Of a DNA stretch of 64,000 bases, positions 33,167-42,134 are shown piece after piece. The position numbers were made by a program, and so were the translations under genes. The number at the start of each line of letters is the position of its first letter. Position 1 is the stretch's first letter. Source of the stretch: Neisseria lactamica (GTDB lineage: Bacteria; Pseudomonadota; Gammaproteobacteria; Burkholderiales; Neisseriaceae); assembly GCF_901482445.1 (NCBI RefSeq), contig NZ_LR590477.1:496001-560000 (forward strand), given 5' to 3'. The notes beneath the pieces are model-generated. The model did not search any database and was not told where the DNA came from. It was given only the letters and a program-made list of their open reading frames with translations.

Positions 33167-35089
33167 TTATTGCCCGGCAAACTGTCTCTCGATTTCAGTT
33201 TCAATCTGTTCCAATTCTTCTTGGCAAGCCAGCCAAACCTCTTCGATTTGGGCAAGTTGTGTTTTGACTTTTGCCAGCTGGGATAAGGTGTTTTGCAATT
33301 TTTCTTTGTTTGCTTCAAGGTAAGCGTCTTCTTGTGCCAAAAATGTTTCACAGGCCGTCTGAACGTCGGAAAGCTGCGCCATTTCTTTTTCGGCACGGTC
33401 GATTTTCTGCTGTATCGGCTTGCCGCGTCGGGCTTTTTCTTGGCGGATTTGTGCTTCGATGCGCTTGGTGTCTTTGCGGCTTTGGCTTTGTGCGGAAGCG
33501 GCTGGTGCGGCTGCGGCGTTTTCCTGTGCCAAACGCCATTGGCGGTAGTCGTTCAAATCGCCGTCAAAGTTTTTCAGACGGCCTTTGTCTATCAAGAGGA
33601 AACTGTCGGTCGTGGCTTCAAGCAGGCTGCGGTCGTGCGAAACGACGATTAATGCGCCTTGGAAACTTTGCAGTGCGAGCGTCAGGGCGTGGCGCATATC
33701 CAAATCCAAATGGTTGGTCGGCTCGTCAAGGAGCAGCAGGTTCGGCTTTTGCCAGATAATCATGGCAAGGGCGAGGCGGGCTTTTTCACCGCCGGAAAAA
33801 GGTTCGGTTTTCTGCAACGCCATATCGCCGACAAAATTGAAGCCGCCTAAAAAGTTGCGGATTTCTTGTTCACGCACTTCGGGCGAAAGCTGCTGAATGT
33901 GCCAAACAGGGCTTTGGTCGGCGCGGATGGTGTCGAGCTGGTGTTGGGCAAAATAGCCGATATTGAGTTTTTCGGAACGGACGATGCTGCCGGAGAGCAA
34001 ATCGATTTTGCCCGCCAAGGCTTTGATAAACGTAGATTTACCGCTGCCGTTGACACCCAATAAACCATAGCGCGCGCCGCTTTCCAGCGACAGGGTAATG
34101 TCGTGCAAAACAGTTTTGCCTTCGTAACCCAAATCTGCGTGTTCCAGCTTCAGCAAAGGATTGGGCAGATGCTCGGGATTGTAAAACTCAAAGGAAAACT
34201 CGCTGTCCAGATGCGCGGGGGCGATGCGTTCGAGCTTCGCCAACGCCTTCATGCGGCTTTGCGCTTGAACGGCTTTGGTGGCTTTGGCTTTGAAGCGGTC
34301 GATAAAGGATTGCAGATGTTTGATTTGCGCCTGCTGTTTGACATAGGCGGCTTGTTGTTGCGCCAGACGTTGCGCGCGTTCGTTTTGGTAAAAATCGTAA
34401 TTGCCGCCGTATTGCGTGAGCTTTTGCTGGGACAATTCGATGGTTTGGGTGGTAGCCGCATTGAGGAAATCGCGGTCGTGGGAAATGATGATTTGCGTGC
34501 AGGGTAAAGAAGCAAGATGATTTTCCAGCCACAAGACGGTTTCCAAATCCAAGTGGTTGGTCGGTTCGTCCAAAAGCAGCAAATCGGCACGGCAAATCAG
34601 CGCTTGCGCAAGATTCAGGCGCATCCGCCAGCCGCCGGAAAAGGATTTGACGGGGCGGCTGTGTTCTTCTTGCGAAAAACCCAGCCCGTCCAACAATTTT
34701 GCCGCACGCGCCGGAGCGGTATAAGCGTCGATTTCTTCCAATTTGGCGTGATATTCCGCCTGTTTCATACCGTCGTTTTGCGCTTCCGCCTGCGCCAATG
34801 CCGTCTGAAAAGCCTGCAACTCGGTATCGCCCTGCAAAACGTAGTCCGATGCGGAAATATCCAAGTCGGGCGTTTCTTGGGAAACGGAGGAAATCCGCCA
34901 GTTTTTCGGAATCGAGATATCGCCGCCGTCCTGGGTGATTTCGCCCTTGATTAAGGCAAACAGGCTGGATTTGCCCGTCCCGTTTTTACCGATCAAACCG
35001 ACGCGCTGGCAGGGATTGACGGTGGCGTTGGCTTTGTCGAGCAGGACTTTCAAACCGCGTTGCAGGGTGAGGTTTTTGATTTCAATCAT
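33167..35089 (-). CDS. ABC-F ATPase, YheS/Uup type
   Basis: A 640-residue soluble protein with two ABC domains and no membrane part, a ribosome-associated translation factor class. Domain 1: Walker A GKNGTGKS, signature SGGWRMR, Walker B LLLLDEPTNHLD. The linker (about 240-290) is Gln/Ala-rich. Domain 2: GVNGSGKS, SGGEKARLALA, LLLLDEPTNHLD. A C-terminal coiled coil (about 555-640, Glu/Gln/Lys-rich) resembles the Uup/YheS tail. Members bind the ribosomal E site and act on stalled translation. Confidence 0.9.
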   Translation of the reverse strand: MIEIKNLTLQRGLKVLLDKANATVNPCQRVGLIGKNGTGKSSLFALIKGEITQDGGDISIPKNWRISSVSQETPDLDISASDYVLQGDTELQAFQTALAQAEAQNDGMKQAEYHAKLEEIDAYTAPARAAKLLDGLGFSQEEHSRPVKSFSGGWRMRLNLAQALICRADLLLLDEPTNHLDLETVLWLENHLASLPCTQIIISHDRDFLNAATTQTIELSQQKLTQYGGNYDFYQNERAQRLAQQQAAYVKQQAQIKHLQSFIDRFKAKATKAVQAQSRMKALAKLERIAPAHLDSEFSFEFYNPEHLPNPLLKLEHADLGYEGKTVLHDITLSLESGARYGLLGVNGSGKSTFIKALAGKIDLLSGSIVRSEKLNIGYFAQHQLDTIRADQSPVWHIQQLSPEVREQEIRNFLGGFNFVGDMALQKTEPFSGGEKARLALAMIIWQKPNLLLLDEPTNHLDLDMRHALTLALQSFQGALIVVSHDRSLLEATTDSFLLIDKGRLKNFDGDLNDYRQWRLAQENAAAAPAASAQSQSRKDTKRIEAQIRQEKARRGKPIQQKIDRAEKEMAQLSDVQTACETFLAQEDAYLEANKEKLQNTLSQLAKVKTQLAQIEEVWLACQEELEQIETEIERQFAGQ

Positions 35090-35164
35090 AACGAAGCATC
35101 ATTGGGCGGAAAAGGGCTGTATTCTACCTGAAAGTCAGTTCCGATGCCGTCTGAAACAGGAAAT

Positions 35165-35536
35165 TTACGGCTGAAGCCACGCCCAAACCCTGCGCCCTTC
35201 CGAGTGCAGGAAAACCAGTGTCCTGAATGCCGAATCGGTATTCATACATTCCACGCCGATTCCGATTCGGGAAAAATCCGCCATAATTTTGGGACGGATA
35301 AACTTCTGTACCGCCCCCGTCCCGATAATCAATATTTCCGGATAGTCATCCGCTTTGACATCAGATAACAGATTATCCGGCATCAAATCGGACAATGACC
35401 GGCATATCGATGGCTCTGCCGAACCTTGCCGCAGCAGCACAGGCTTATTGAAATGCCTGCCGGACAGCCGGATTTCACCCGCGCCGAAGCCATATTCCGC
35501 AAATTGTCCGTCTATCGGATTTTCTTCAAACAACAT
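35165..35536 (-). CDS. Mth938/DUF498-family protein
   Basis: A 123-residue protein of the Mth938-like fold: GAGEIRLSGRHFNKPVLL, DDYPEILIIGTGAVQKFIRP, then IGVECMNTDSAFRTLVFLHSEGRRVWAWL. The MNTxxAxRTxNxLxxEGRxV pattern is the family hallmark. In Neisseria its role is unknown; the mitochondrial relative NDUFAF3 helps assemble complex I. Confidence 0.82.
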   Translation of the reverse strand: MLFEENPIDGQFAEYGFGAGEIRLSGRHFNKPVLLRQGSAEPSICRSLSDLMPDNLLSDVKADDYPEILIIGTGAVQKFIRPKIMADFSRIGIGVECMNTDSAFRTLVFLHSEGRRVWAWLQP

Positions 35537-35729
35537 TTTTTATCCCGTTGCCGCATCATCTGCCCCGCAAGGGGTGCAAAATCAGACAAATTAATGTAGG
35601 ATGGGCAGATTTCATCTGACCCGCCTGCCGGTTTCAGACGGCATTTGATTCAAAGTGCGGCACCATTATATCGGCGGCAGATATTTTCGTCTTTTATATT
35701 CACATTCAATCGGCTTGCAAGGAGGCACA

Positions 35730-37037
35730 ATGAAGCCAGTAAACATCGGTCTTTTAGGTTTGGGTACGGTCGGCGGCGGCACGGCTGCCGTGTTGCAGGG
35801 CAATGCGGCGGAAATCAGCCGCCGTTTGGGACGCGAAATCCGTATTTCTGCCGTATGCGACTTGAGCGAAGAAAAAGCCCGCCAAACCTGCCCGTCCGCA
35901 GCCTTTGTCAAAGATCCGTTCGAACTGGTTGCGCGCGAAGACGTGGATGTCGTCGTCGAATTGTTCGGCGGCACGGGCATCGCCAAAGACGCGGTGTTGA
36001 AAGCCATTGAAAACGGCAAACACATCGTTACCGCCAACAAAAAACTGCTCGCCGAATACGGCAACGAAATCTTCCCGCTGGCGGAAAAACAAAACGTCAT
36101 CGTCCAATTTGAAGCCGCAGTAGCGGGCGGTATTCCGATTATCAAAGCCCTGCGCGAAGGTTTGGCGGCAAACAGGATTAAATCCATCGCCGGCATCATC
36201 AACGGCACCAGCAACTTCATCCTCTCCGAAATGCGCGAAAAAGGCAGCGCGTTTGCCGACGTATTGAAAGAAGCACAGGCATTGGGCTACGCCGAGGCCG
36301 ACCCCACCTTCGACATCGAAGGCAACGACGCAGGCCATAAAATCACCATTATGAGCGCGCTGGCATTCGGTACGCCGATGAACTTCTCCGCCTGCTATCT
36401 CGAAGGCATCAGCAAACTCGACAGCCGCGACATCAAATACGCCGAAGAATTCGGCTACCGCATCAAACTTCTGGGCATCACCCGCAAAACCGGCAAAGGC
36501 ATCGAATTGCGCGTCCACCCTACCCTGATTCCCGAAAGCCGTCTCTTGGCAAACGTCGACGGCGTGATGAACGCCGTGCGCGTCAACGCCGATATGGTCG
36601 GCGAAACCTTATATTACGGCGCGGGCGCGGGCGCATTGCCGACCGCTTCCGCCGTGGTTGCCGACATCATCGACATCGCCCGCCTGATTGAAGCCGATAC
36701 CGGCCACCGCGTACCGCATCTGGCGTTCCAACCCGCGCAAGTCCAAGCGCAAAACATTCTGCCTATGGACGAAATCACCAGCAGCTACTACCTGCGCGTC
36801 CAAGCCAAAGACGAACCGGGTACGCTGGGGCAAATCGCCGCGCTTCTGGCAAAAGAAAACGTGTCTATCGAAGCCTTAATCCAAAAAGGCGTGATCGATC
36901 AAACCACCGCCGAAATCGTGATTCTGACCCACAGCACGGTCGAGAAGCGCATCAAGTCGGCAATCGCGGGCATCGAAGCCTTGGTTTGTGTCGATAAGCC
37001 GGTTACGATGATCCGAATGGAAAGCCTGCATGACTGA
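35730..37037 (+). CDS. hom: Homoserine dehydrogenase
   Basis: Reduces aspartate semialdehyde to homoserine for threonine and methionine synthesis. A 435-residue protein starting MKPVNIGLLGLGTVGGGT; AGGAGG lies at 35720-35725, 4 bases before the ATG, which excludes the longer frame. NAD(P) fold GLGTVG (about residues 9-14), catalytic region GGIPIIKALREGL and INGTSNFILSEM, and a C-terminal ACT domain (about 355-430) for feedback control by threonine. It overlaps the next gene by 8 bases. Confidence 0.96.
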   Translation: MKPVNIGLLGLGTVGGGTAAVLQGNAAEISRRLGREIRISAVCDLSEEKARQTCPSAAFVKDPFELVAREDVDVVVELFGGTGIAKDAVLKAIENGKHIVTANKKLLAEYGNEIFPLAEKQNVIVQFEAAVAGGIPIIKALREGLAANRIKSIAGIINGTSNFILSEMREKGSAFADVLKEAQALGYAEADPTFDIEGNDAGHKITIMSALAFGTPMNFSACYLEGISKLDSRDIKYAEEFGYRIKLLGITRKTGKGIELRVHPTLIPESRLLANVDGVMNAVRVNADMVGETLYYGAGAGALPTASAVVADIIDIARLIEADTGHRVPHLAFQPAQVQAQNILPMDEITSSYYLRVQAKDEPGTLGQIAALLAKENVSIEALIQKGVIDQTTAEIVILTHSTVEKRIKSAIAGIEALVCVDKPVTMIRMESLHD

Positions 37038-37464
37038 GCCGAAACACGAAATGCCGACGGAAGAGCAGGTTGCCGCGCGCAAAAAAGCAAAAGCCAAAAT
37101 CCGCACCATCCGCATTTGGGCGTGGGTCATTTTGGCGTTGCTCGCTTCAACCGCCCTGCTCTCCCAATGCGCGATGTCCAAACCGCAGGCAAAGCAGAAA
37201 ATTGTCGAATCTTGCGTGAAGAATATTCCGTTTGCCGAAAAATGGCAGAACGATTTGAAAGCACGCGGTTTGGATTCAAACAATACCCGCCTCGCCGTCG
37301 ATTACTGTAAATGTATGTGGGAACGGCCTTTGGACAGGTTGAGCGAGAAACAGATTAGCTCCTTCGGCAAACTCGGCGCACAAGAACAGCTTGACCTGCT
37401 CGGCGGCGCAAATGCCTTTGAAGCGCGCGACAAACAGTGTGTCGCGGATTTGAAAGCCGATTGA
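37030..37464 (+). CDS. Membrane-anchored protein of unknown function
   Basis: A 144-residue protein whose start overlaps hom by 8 bases. One membrane segment (IWAWVILALLASTALLSQC, about 29-47) is followed by a soluble domain with four Cys (ESCVKNIPF, DYCKCMWERP, KQCVADL), probably two disulfides in the periplasm. No family recognised beyond neisserial-type small proteins. Confidence 0.75.
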   Translation: MTEPKHEMPTEEQVAARKKAKAKIRTIRIWAWVILALLASTALLSQCAMSKPQAKQKIVESCVKNIPFAEKWQNDLKARGLDSNNTRLAVDYCKCMWERPLDRLSEKQISSFGKLGAQEQLDLLGGANAFEARDKQCVADLKAD

Positions 37465-37478
37465 ACTGCCGGACCGGG

Positions 37479-37520
37479 ATGCCGTCTGAACGCGGGAAAA
37501 GCATTTCAGACGGCATTTTT
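37479..37520 (+). terminator. Paired-DUS terminator after the hom operon
   Basis: Inverted ATGCCGTCTGAA copies followed by TTTTT, 15 bases after the stop of the small membrane protein. Confidence 0.85.
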
Positions 37521-37570
37521 CCATCAGAATCCGACAGACAGACCCTCATCCGGATTCGGCGGGGCAAACA

Positions 37571-37600
37571 AAAAGCCGATTCTTCAAAAATCGGCTTTTT
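37571..37600 (-). terminator. Rho-independent terminator of the HU gene
   Basis: AAAAAGCCGAT ... ATCGGCTTTTT, an 8-base or longer perfect stem with T runs on both strands, just after the HU stop codon. Independent of any DUS. Confidence 0.9.
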
Positions 37601-37616
37601 ATCAAAGACAAACAAT

Positions 37617-37886
37617 TTACAGTGCGTCTTTCAATGCTTTACCTGCACGGAATTTAGGCGTTTTGGCTGCGGCAATGGTCAGAGGCTCGCCGGTTTTGGG
37701 ATTGCGGCCTTGGCGTTCCGCACGTTCGCCGACGTAGAAAGTACCGAAACCGACCAAAGTCACCGTGTCGCCTTTTTTCAGCGCGTCGGTTACGGCGTTG
37801 GTAGTGGCATCCAAAGCTTTTTGTGCGGCGGCTTTGGAAATGCCGGCTTCTTGAGCAATCGCTTCAATCAATTCAGACTTGTTCAC
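37617..37886 (-). CDS. hup: DNA-binding protein HU
   Basis: An 89-residue nucleoid protein. Starts MNKSELIEAIAQEAGISKAAAQ and carries the family signature GFGTFYVGERAERQGRNPKTGEP with the beta-arm RNPKTG and its intercalating Pro (residue about 63). Usual length. It shares a direction with lon, whose gene lies 183 bases upstream on the same strand, a frequent order in proteobacteria. Confidence 0.96.
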   Translation of the reverse strand: MNKSELIEAIAQEAGISKAAAQKALDATTNAVTDALKKGDTVTLVGFGTFYVGERAERQGRNPKTGEPLTIAAAKTPKFRAGKALKDAL

Positions 37887-38069
37887 AATCAGTCCCTTCT
37901 TATCTAAAAAATGATGAAATGCCCGAATATTCGGGGCTTCGTACTTTTGAGTACCTTTGCGCTTTATAGCAATTCTGAAAATACCGTGTCAAGCAGAAAA
38001 TACGGAATTGCCCTATTTTACGGGCTTTCAGGGCAAACCCGCATCTTTTGCAACACATTTTTTACAAAA

Positions 38070-40520
38070 TCAGTGTTTGGCCGCTTTCGCCCTTGACTTA
38101 GGCTTGGCGGCTTCAAGCGGCACTCCTTCGGCACTGAAAGGCGCAACCCGGGGTGTCGGCGGGCTTTCCAAGCCCAAAGCGAGGACTTCGTCTATCCATT
38201 TGACCGGATGGATGGCCAGGCCGGTTTTCACGTTTTCAGGGATTTCTTCCAAGTCTTTGACGTTGTCTTTCGGAATCAGGACGTGTTTGATGCCGCCGCG
38301 CAAGGCTGCCAACAGTTTTTCCTTCAAACCGCCGATGGGCAAAACTTCGCCGCGCAGGGTAATTTCGCCCGTCATCGCCACATCGGCGCGTACCGGGATT
38401 TTGGTAAAGGCAGATACCGCCGCCAAGGTCATCGCAATACCCGCACTCGGACCGTCTTTCGGCGTCGCGCCTTCGGGAACGTGGATGTGGATGTCTTTTT
38501 TCTCGTAAAAATCAGGAGCCAAACCCACTGATTCCGCACGGGAACGGACAACCGACCACGCTGCGGACACGGATTCTTTCATCACATCGCCCAACTGGCC
38601 GGTACACTGAATCACGCCTTTGCCCGGCAAGGCCGCAGCCTCGACGGTCAGCAATTCGCCGCCGACTTCCGTCCACGCCAAACCGGTAACCTGCCCGATG
38701 CGGTTTTCGCTTTCGGCAACGCCGTAATCGAAGCGGCGCACGCCCAAATAGTCGTGCAGGTTTTTCTCATTGACTTTAACCGCCTTAGGCTTGGCTTTTC
38801 CGGTTTTTTTGGTTTTTGCGTCTTCGTCCAAGGTAATCTGCATCACCACTTTGCGGCAGATTTTGGCAATTTCGCGGTCGAGCGAACGCACACCGGCTTC
38901 ACGGGTGTAATAACGGATAATATCGCGCACCGCGCTTTCTTCGACGATTAATTCGCTTTCTTTCACGCCGTTGCGTTTCATTTGCTTCGGCACGAGATAC
39001 TGCATCGCAATATTGATTTTTTCATCTTCGGTATAGCCGGACAGGCGGATGATTTCCATACGGTCGAGCAACGGAGTCGGAATATTCAAACTATTGGATG
39101 TGGCGATAAACATCACATCGCTCAAGTCGTAATCCACTTCCGCATAATGATCGGCAAACTTGTTGTTTTGTTCGGGATCGAGCACTTCAAGCAGCGCGCT
39201 GGCGGGATCGCCCCGGAAGTCGTTGCCCAATTTGTCGATTTCGTCGAGCAGGAACAAGGGGTTTTTCACGCCGGCTTTTGCCATATTCTGCAAAATCTTA
39301 CCGGGCATAGAGCCGATATAGGTGCGGCGGTGTCCCCGGATTTCGCTTTCGTCGCGCACGCCGCCCAAAGCCATGCGGACATATTTCCGCCCCGTTGCTT
39401 TGGCGATGGATTCGCCCAAAGAGGTTTTGCCCACGCCCGGAGGACCGACCAGGCACAGAATCGGGCCTTTGAGTTTGTCCATACGTTTTTGGACGGCGAG
39501 GTATTCCAAAATCCGTTCTTTGACTTTTTCCAAGCCGTAGTGGTCGGTATCCAGCACCAGTCCGGCTTTGGCGATGTCTTTGCTGACGCGGGATTTTTTC
39601 TTCCACGGCAGCTCGAGCAAAGTGTCGATGTAGTTGCGTACGACGGTGGATTCCGCAGACATCGGCGGCATTATTTTGAGCTTTTTCAGTTCGGACAGGC
39701 ATTTTTCTTCCGCTTCTTTGGTCATACCCGCCTTTTTGATATCTGCTTCCAAGGCATCCAGTTCGCCGTTTTCGTCTTCTTCGCCCAGTTCTTTGTGTAT
39801 CGCTTTAATCTGTTCGTTCAGATAATATTCGCGTTGGGATTTTTCCATTTGGCGTTTGACGCGTCCGCGTATGCGTTTTTCGGCCTGCATGATGTCGAGT
39901 TCGGATTCCAGCTGTGCCAGCAGGAATTCCATCCGTTTGCCGATTTCGGGAATTTCCAAAATCTGTTGGCGTTGCGCCAGTTTCAACTGCAAATGCGCCG
40001 CGACCGTATCGGTTAGCCGGCTGTTTTCGGCAATGCCGTTGATGCTGCCGATGATTTCGGCAGGGATTTTTTTATTGAGTTTGGCGTATTGTTCAAACTG
40101 CGCCAACAGGGTGCGGCGCACGGCTTCGAGGTCGGTATTGCCGCCCGTGTCTTCTTCCACGACCGCCTCTATATGGGAAACGAACAGCCCGCCTGTGTCT
40201 TCAATGGTCAGGACGCGTCCGCGATACAGCCCTTCGACCAGCACTTTTACCGTGCCGTCCGGCAGTTTCAATACCTGTAAGACTTGTGCGACGGTACCGG
40301 TCTGATACAGGTCGGCGGCTGCGGGGTTTTCCACTGCGGCATCGGTTTGCGCCAACAGGAAAACCGATTCCTCGCGGGTAATGGCGTTTTCCAGCGCGGC
40401 GATGGATTTCTCCCTGCCGACAAACAGCGGCAGAACCATATGCGGGTAAACGACGACATCCCGCAAAGGAAGGGTTGCCAGGGCGGCATATTCCTCAAAA
40501 TGCTTTTCTTTTTGTGTCAT
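38070..40520 (-). CDS. lon: ATP-dependent protease Lon
   Basis: An 816-residue cytosolic protease degrading damaged and regulatory proteins. N-terminal substrate domain (LPLRDVVVYPHMVLPLFVGR, residues 17-36), AAA+ module with Walker A GPPGVGKTS and Walker B FLLDEIDK, and protease domain with catalytic Ser in PKDGPSAGIAM and Lys in GGLKEKLLAA. The tail has a Lys/Ala-rich end. Upstream stands a full Correia element, so its transcription may be affected by it. Confidence 0.97.
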   Translation of the reverse strand: MTQKEKHFEEYAALATLPLRDVVVYPHMVLPLFVGREKSIAALENAITREESVFLLAQTDAAVENPAAADLYQTGTVAQVLQVLKLPDGTVKVLVEGLYRGRVLTIEDTGGLFVSHIEAVVEEDTGGNTDLEAVRRTLLAQFEQYAKLNKKIPAEIIGSINGIAENSRLTDTVAAHLQLKLAQRQQILEIPEIGKRMEFLLAQLESELDIMQAEKRIRGRVKRQMEKSQREYYLNEQIKAIHKELGEEDENGELDALEADIKKAGMTKEAEEKCLSELKKLKIMPPMSAESTVVRNYIDTLLELPWKKKSRVSKDIAKAGLVLDTDHYGLEKVKERILEYLAVQKRMDKLKGPILCLVGPPGVGKTSLGESIAKATGRKYVRMALGGVRDESEIRGHRRTYIGSMPGKILQNMAKAGVKNPLFLLDEIDKLGNDFRGDPASALLEVLDPEQNNKFADHYAEVDYDLSDVMFIATSNSLNIPTPLLDRMEIIRLSGYTEDEKINIAMQYLVPKQMKRNGVKESELIVEESAVRDIIRYYTREAGVRSLDREIAKICRKVVMQITLDEDAKTKKTGKAKPKAVKVNEKNLHDYLGVRRFDYGVAESENRIGQVTGLAWTEVGGELLTVEAAALPGKGVIQCTGQLGDVMKESVSAAWSVVRSRAESVGLAPDFYEKKDIHIHVPEGATPKDGPSAGIAMTLAAVSAFTKIPVRADVAMTGEITLRGEVLPIGGLKEKLLAALRGGIKHVLIPKDNVKDLEEIPENVKTGLAIHPVKWIDEVLALGLESPPTPRVAPFSAEGVPLEAAKPKSRAKAAKH

Positions 40521-40599
40521 AGGTACTCTCTTGTGTCTGACAGATTGCCGATTTTCGCGTACATTGGGGTTGAAGGTATTATTTCAAGCATACGCGCTT

Positions 40600-40754
40600 T
40601 ATAGTGGATTAACAAAAACCGGTACGGCGTTGCCTCGCCTTAGCTCAAAGAGAACGATTCTCTAAGGTGCTCAAGCACCAAGTGAATCGGTTCCGTACTA
40701 TTTGTACTGTCTGCGGCTTCGTCGCCTTGTCCTGATTTTTGTTAATCCACTATA
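40600..40754. repeat. Full-length Correia element upstream of lon
   Basis: About 155 bases bounded by inverted TATAGTGGATTAACAAAAA ends and containing the internal region with the integration host factor-like site and the GTACTATTTGTACTG segment. It lies in the divergent region between lon and the methyltransferase gene. Correia ends can generate promoters, here possibly for either gene. Confidence 0.92.
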
Positions 40755-40780
40755 TTTGTAAGGTCGGGGATTCGGATAAA

Positions 40781-40815
40781 ATGCCGTCTGAAGCCCCGGA
40801 TGCTTCAGACGGCAT
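40781..40815. repeat. Inverted DUS pair beside the Correia element
   Basis: ATGCCGTCTGAA pair in the divergent lon/methyltransferase region. Together with the Correia element it fills most of 40521-41003; no gene was seen there. Confidence 0.75.
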
Positions 40816-41003
40816 CGGGTGCGGATCGGTGTTTCCCGGTTGCCGCCCTGTTTCGGAACATCGGATAAGGCGGTCAATTCCCCTGTATGGCGGCGGGCAT
40901 AAGGGATTATTGATTGTTTGAGCCGCAGGGGCAAACCGATGGGAAAGCCGGTAGGCCGGTTTCGTCGGGAATCGTTCCATCATCATTTACACGCGGAGAT
41001 TTT

Positions 41004-42107
41004 ATGTCTCATTTTATTTTTCCGGACGACGGGGCCGAATGGCGCAACGAAAGTGTGCAAAAGCCGCCCAAAGGCCGGGTTTGTGTCCGGGAGTGCGGCG
41101 CGGACGCTGTTTTGAAAGCCGCCCATCAAAATATTGCAACTGTCTGGCAGGGCGATTTCCACAATGCGAAACAGGTGCTTTCGGCAATGAAGAAGACGGT
41201 CCGCAAACCTGCCGCCGTCCGTTCCGATGCGGATATCGCCGCCCTTTTCCACGCCCACCGTATGAAGCAGGCGCAACAGAGCCGTATTCTGAATATGCTT
41301 GCCGTTGAAATCCGCCCCGGTTTTGTGTTGGACAACAAACGCGCGCCCGATATATGCGCTGCCCTGTCGGATGTGTACGGCAAGCCTAACGTCAAGCCTT
41401 TTTTTCTCCCGCTCAACCTGCTGCTTGGATTTATAGGTGCGCACGAATGGCATAAAAAGGGCGTTGCCGTTTCCCAAGCCGGCGGGCGGATATATGTCCC
41501 TTTCGGCGTATTTTCGCCCTTGCGCGGCGAATATCTCGATTTGCTCGCCCAAGCGCCGTCAACAGGGTTTCAGACGGCATTGGACATCGGGACGGGTTCG
41601 GGCGTGCTTGCCGCGATATTGGCAAAACAGGGGATTCCTTCCGTAATAGGGACGGACACCAATCCGAGGGCGGTTGCCTGCGCCCGGGCCAATATCGCCC
41701 GGCTGGGTTTGGAAAAACAGGTTGAAATACGGGAAACCGATATGTTCCCCGATATGCGTGCCGATTTGATTGTCTGCAACCCGCCGTGGCTGCCCGCCAA
41801 GCCGACTTCCGCCGTCGAATCCGCATTATATGACCCCGATTCTGCGATGTTGGCCGCGTTTTTAAGGGATGCGCCGAAACATCTGAATCCCGACGGCGAA
41901 ATCCGCCTGATTATTTCCGACCTTGCAGAGCATTTGGGGCTGCGTCCTGCCGATTTTTTGGAAAAGGCATTTATCCGGGCGGGTTTGCGTGTTGCCGATA
42001 TGATGAAAACCAAGCCGAAGCACAAAAAAGCCGCGAATCCGAGCGATCCGCTTGCTTTTGCGCGAACCCGGGAAACCACTTTCCTATACCTTTTGAAAAA
42101 GGCATAA
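41004..42107 (+). CDS. Class I SAM-dependent methyltransferase with NPPW motif
   Basis: A 367-residue protein. ATG at MSHFIFPDD follows GCGGAGA at suitable distance; the longer frame is rejected. The SAM site is LDIGTGSGVLAAILAKQG (about residues 193-210), the acidic loop GTDTNPRAVACARANI follows, and the catalytic motif DLIVCNPPWLPAKP (about 253-266) marks methylation of an amino nitrogen, as in HemK/PrmC, RlmF-like or adenine methylases. The N-terminal 180 residues contain IGAHEWHKKGV, not recognised. Likely target is rRNA or a protein glutamine. Confidence 0.8.
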   Translation: MSHFIFPDDGAEWRNESVQKPPKGRVCVRECGADAVLKAAHQNIATVWQGDFHNAKQVLSAMKKTVRKPAAVRSDADIAALFHAHRMKQAQQSRILNMLAVEIRPGFVLDNKRAPDICAALSDVYGKPNVKPFFLPLNLLLGFIGAHEWHKKGVAVSQAGGRIYVPFGVFSPLRGEYLDLLAQAPSTGFQTALDIGTGSGVLAAILAKQGIPSVIGTDTNPRAVACARANIARLGLEKQVEIRETDMFPDMRADLIVCNPPWLPAKPTSAVESALYDPDSAMLAAFLRDAPKHLNPDGEIRLIISDLAEHLGLRPADFLEKAFIRAGLRVADMMKTKPKHKKAANPSDPLAFARTRETTFLYLLKKA

Positions 42108-42134
42108 GGGGCGGCGGCGCGGCATTCGGGCGGA

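Noticed and set aside
33085..33396. N-terminal extension of the second DUF4124 protein
   Set aside because: The extension overlaps the 3' end of the ABC-F gene on the same strand in another frame, and the internal Met gives a clean signal peptide.
38982..40016. 344-codon plus-strand frame opposite lon
   Set aside because: His/Phe-rich translation without a recognisable domain; a mirror of the Lon frame.
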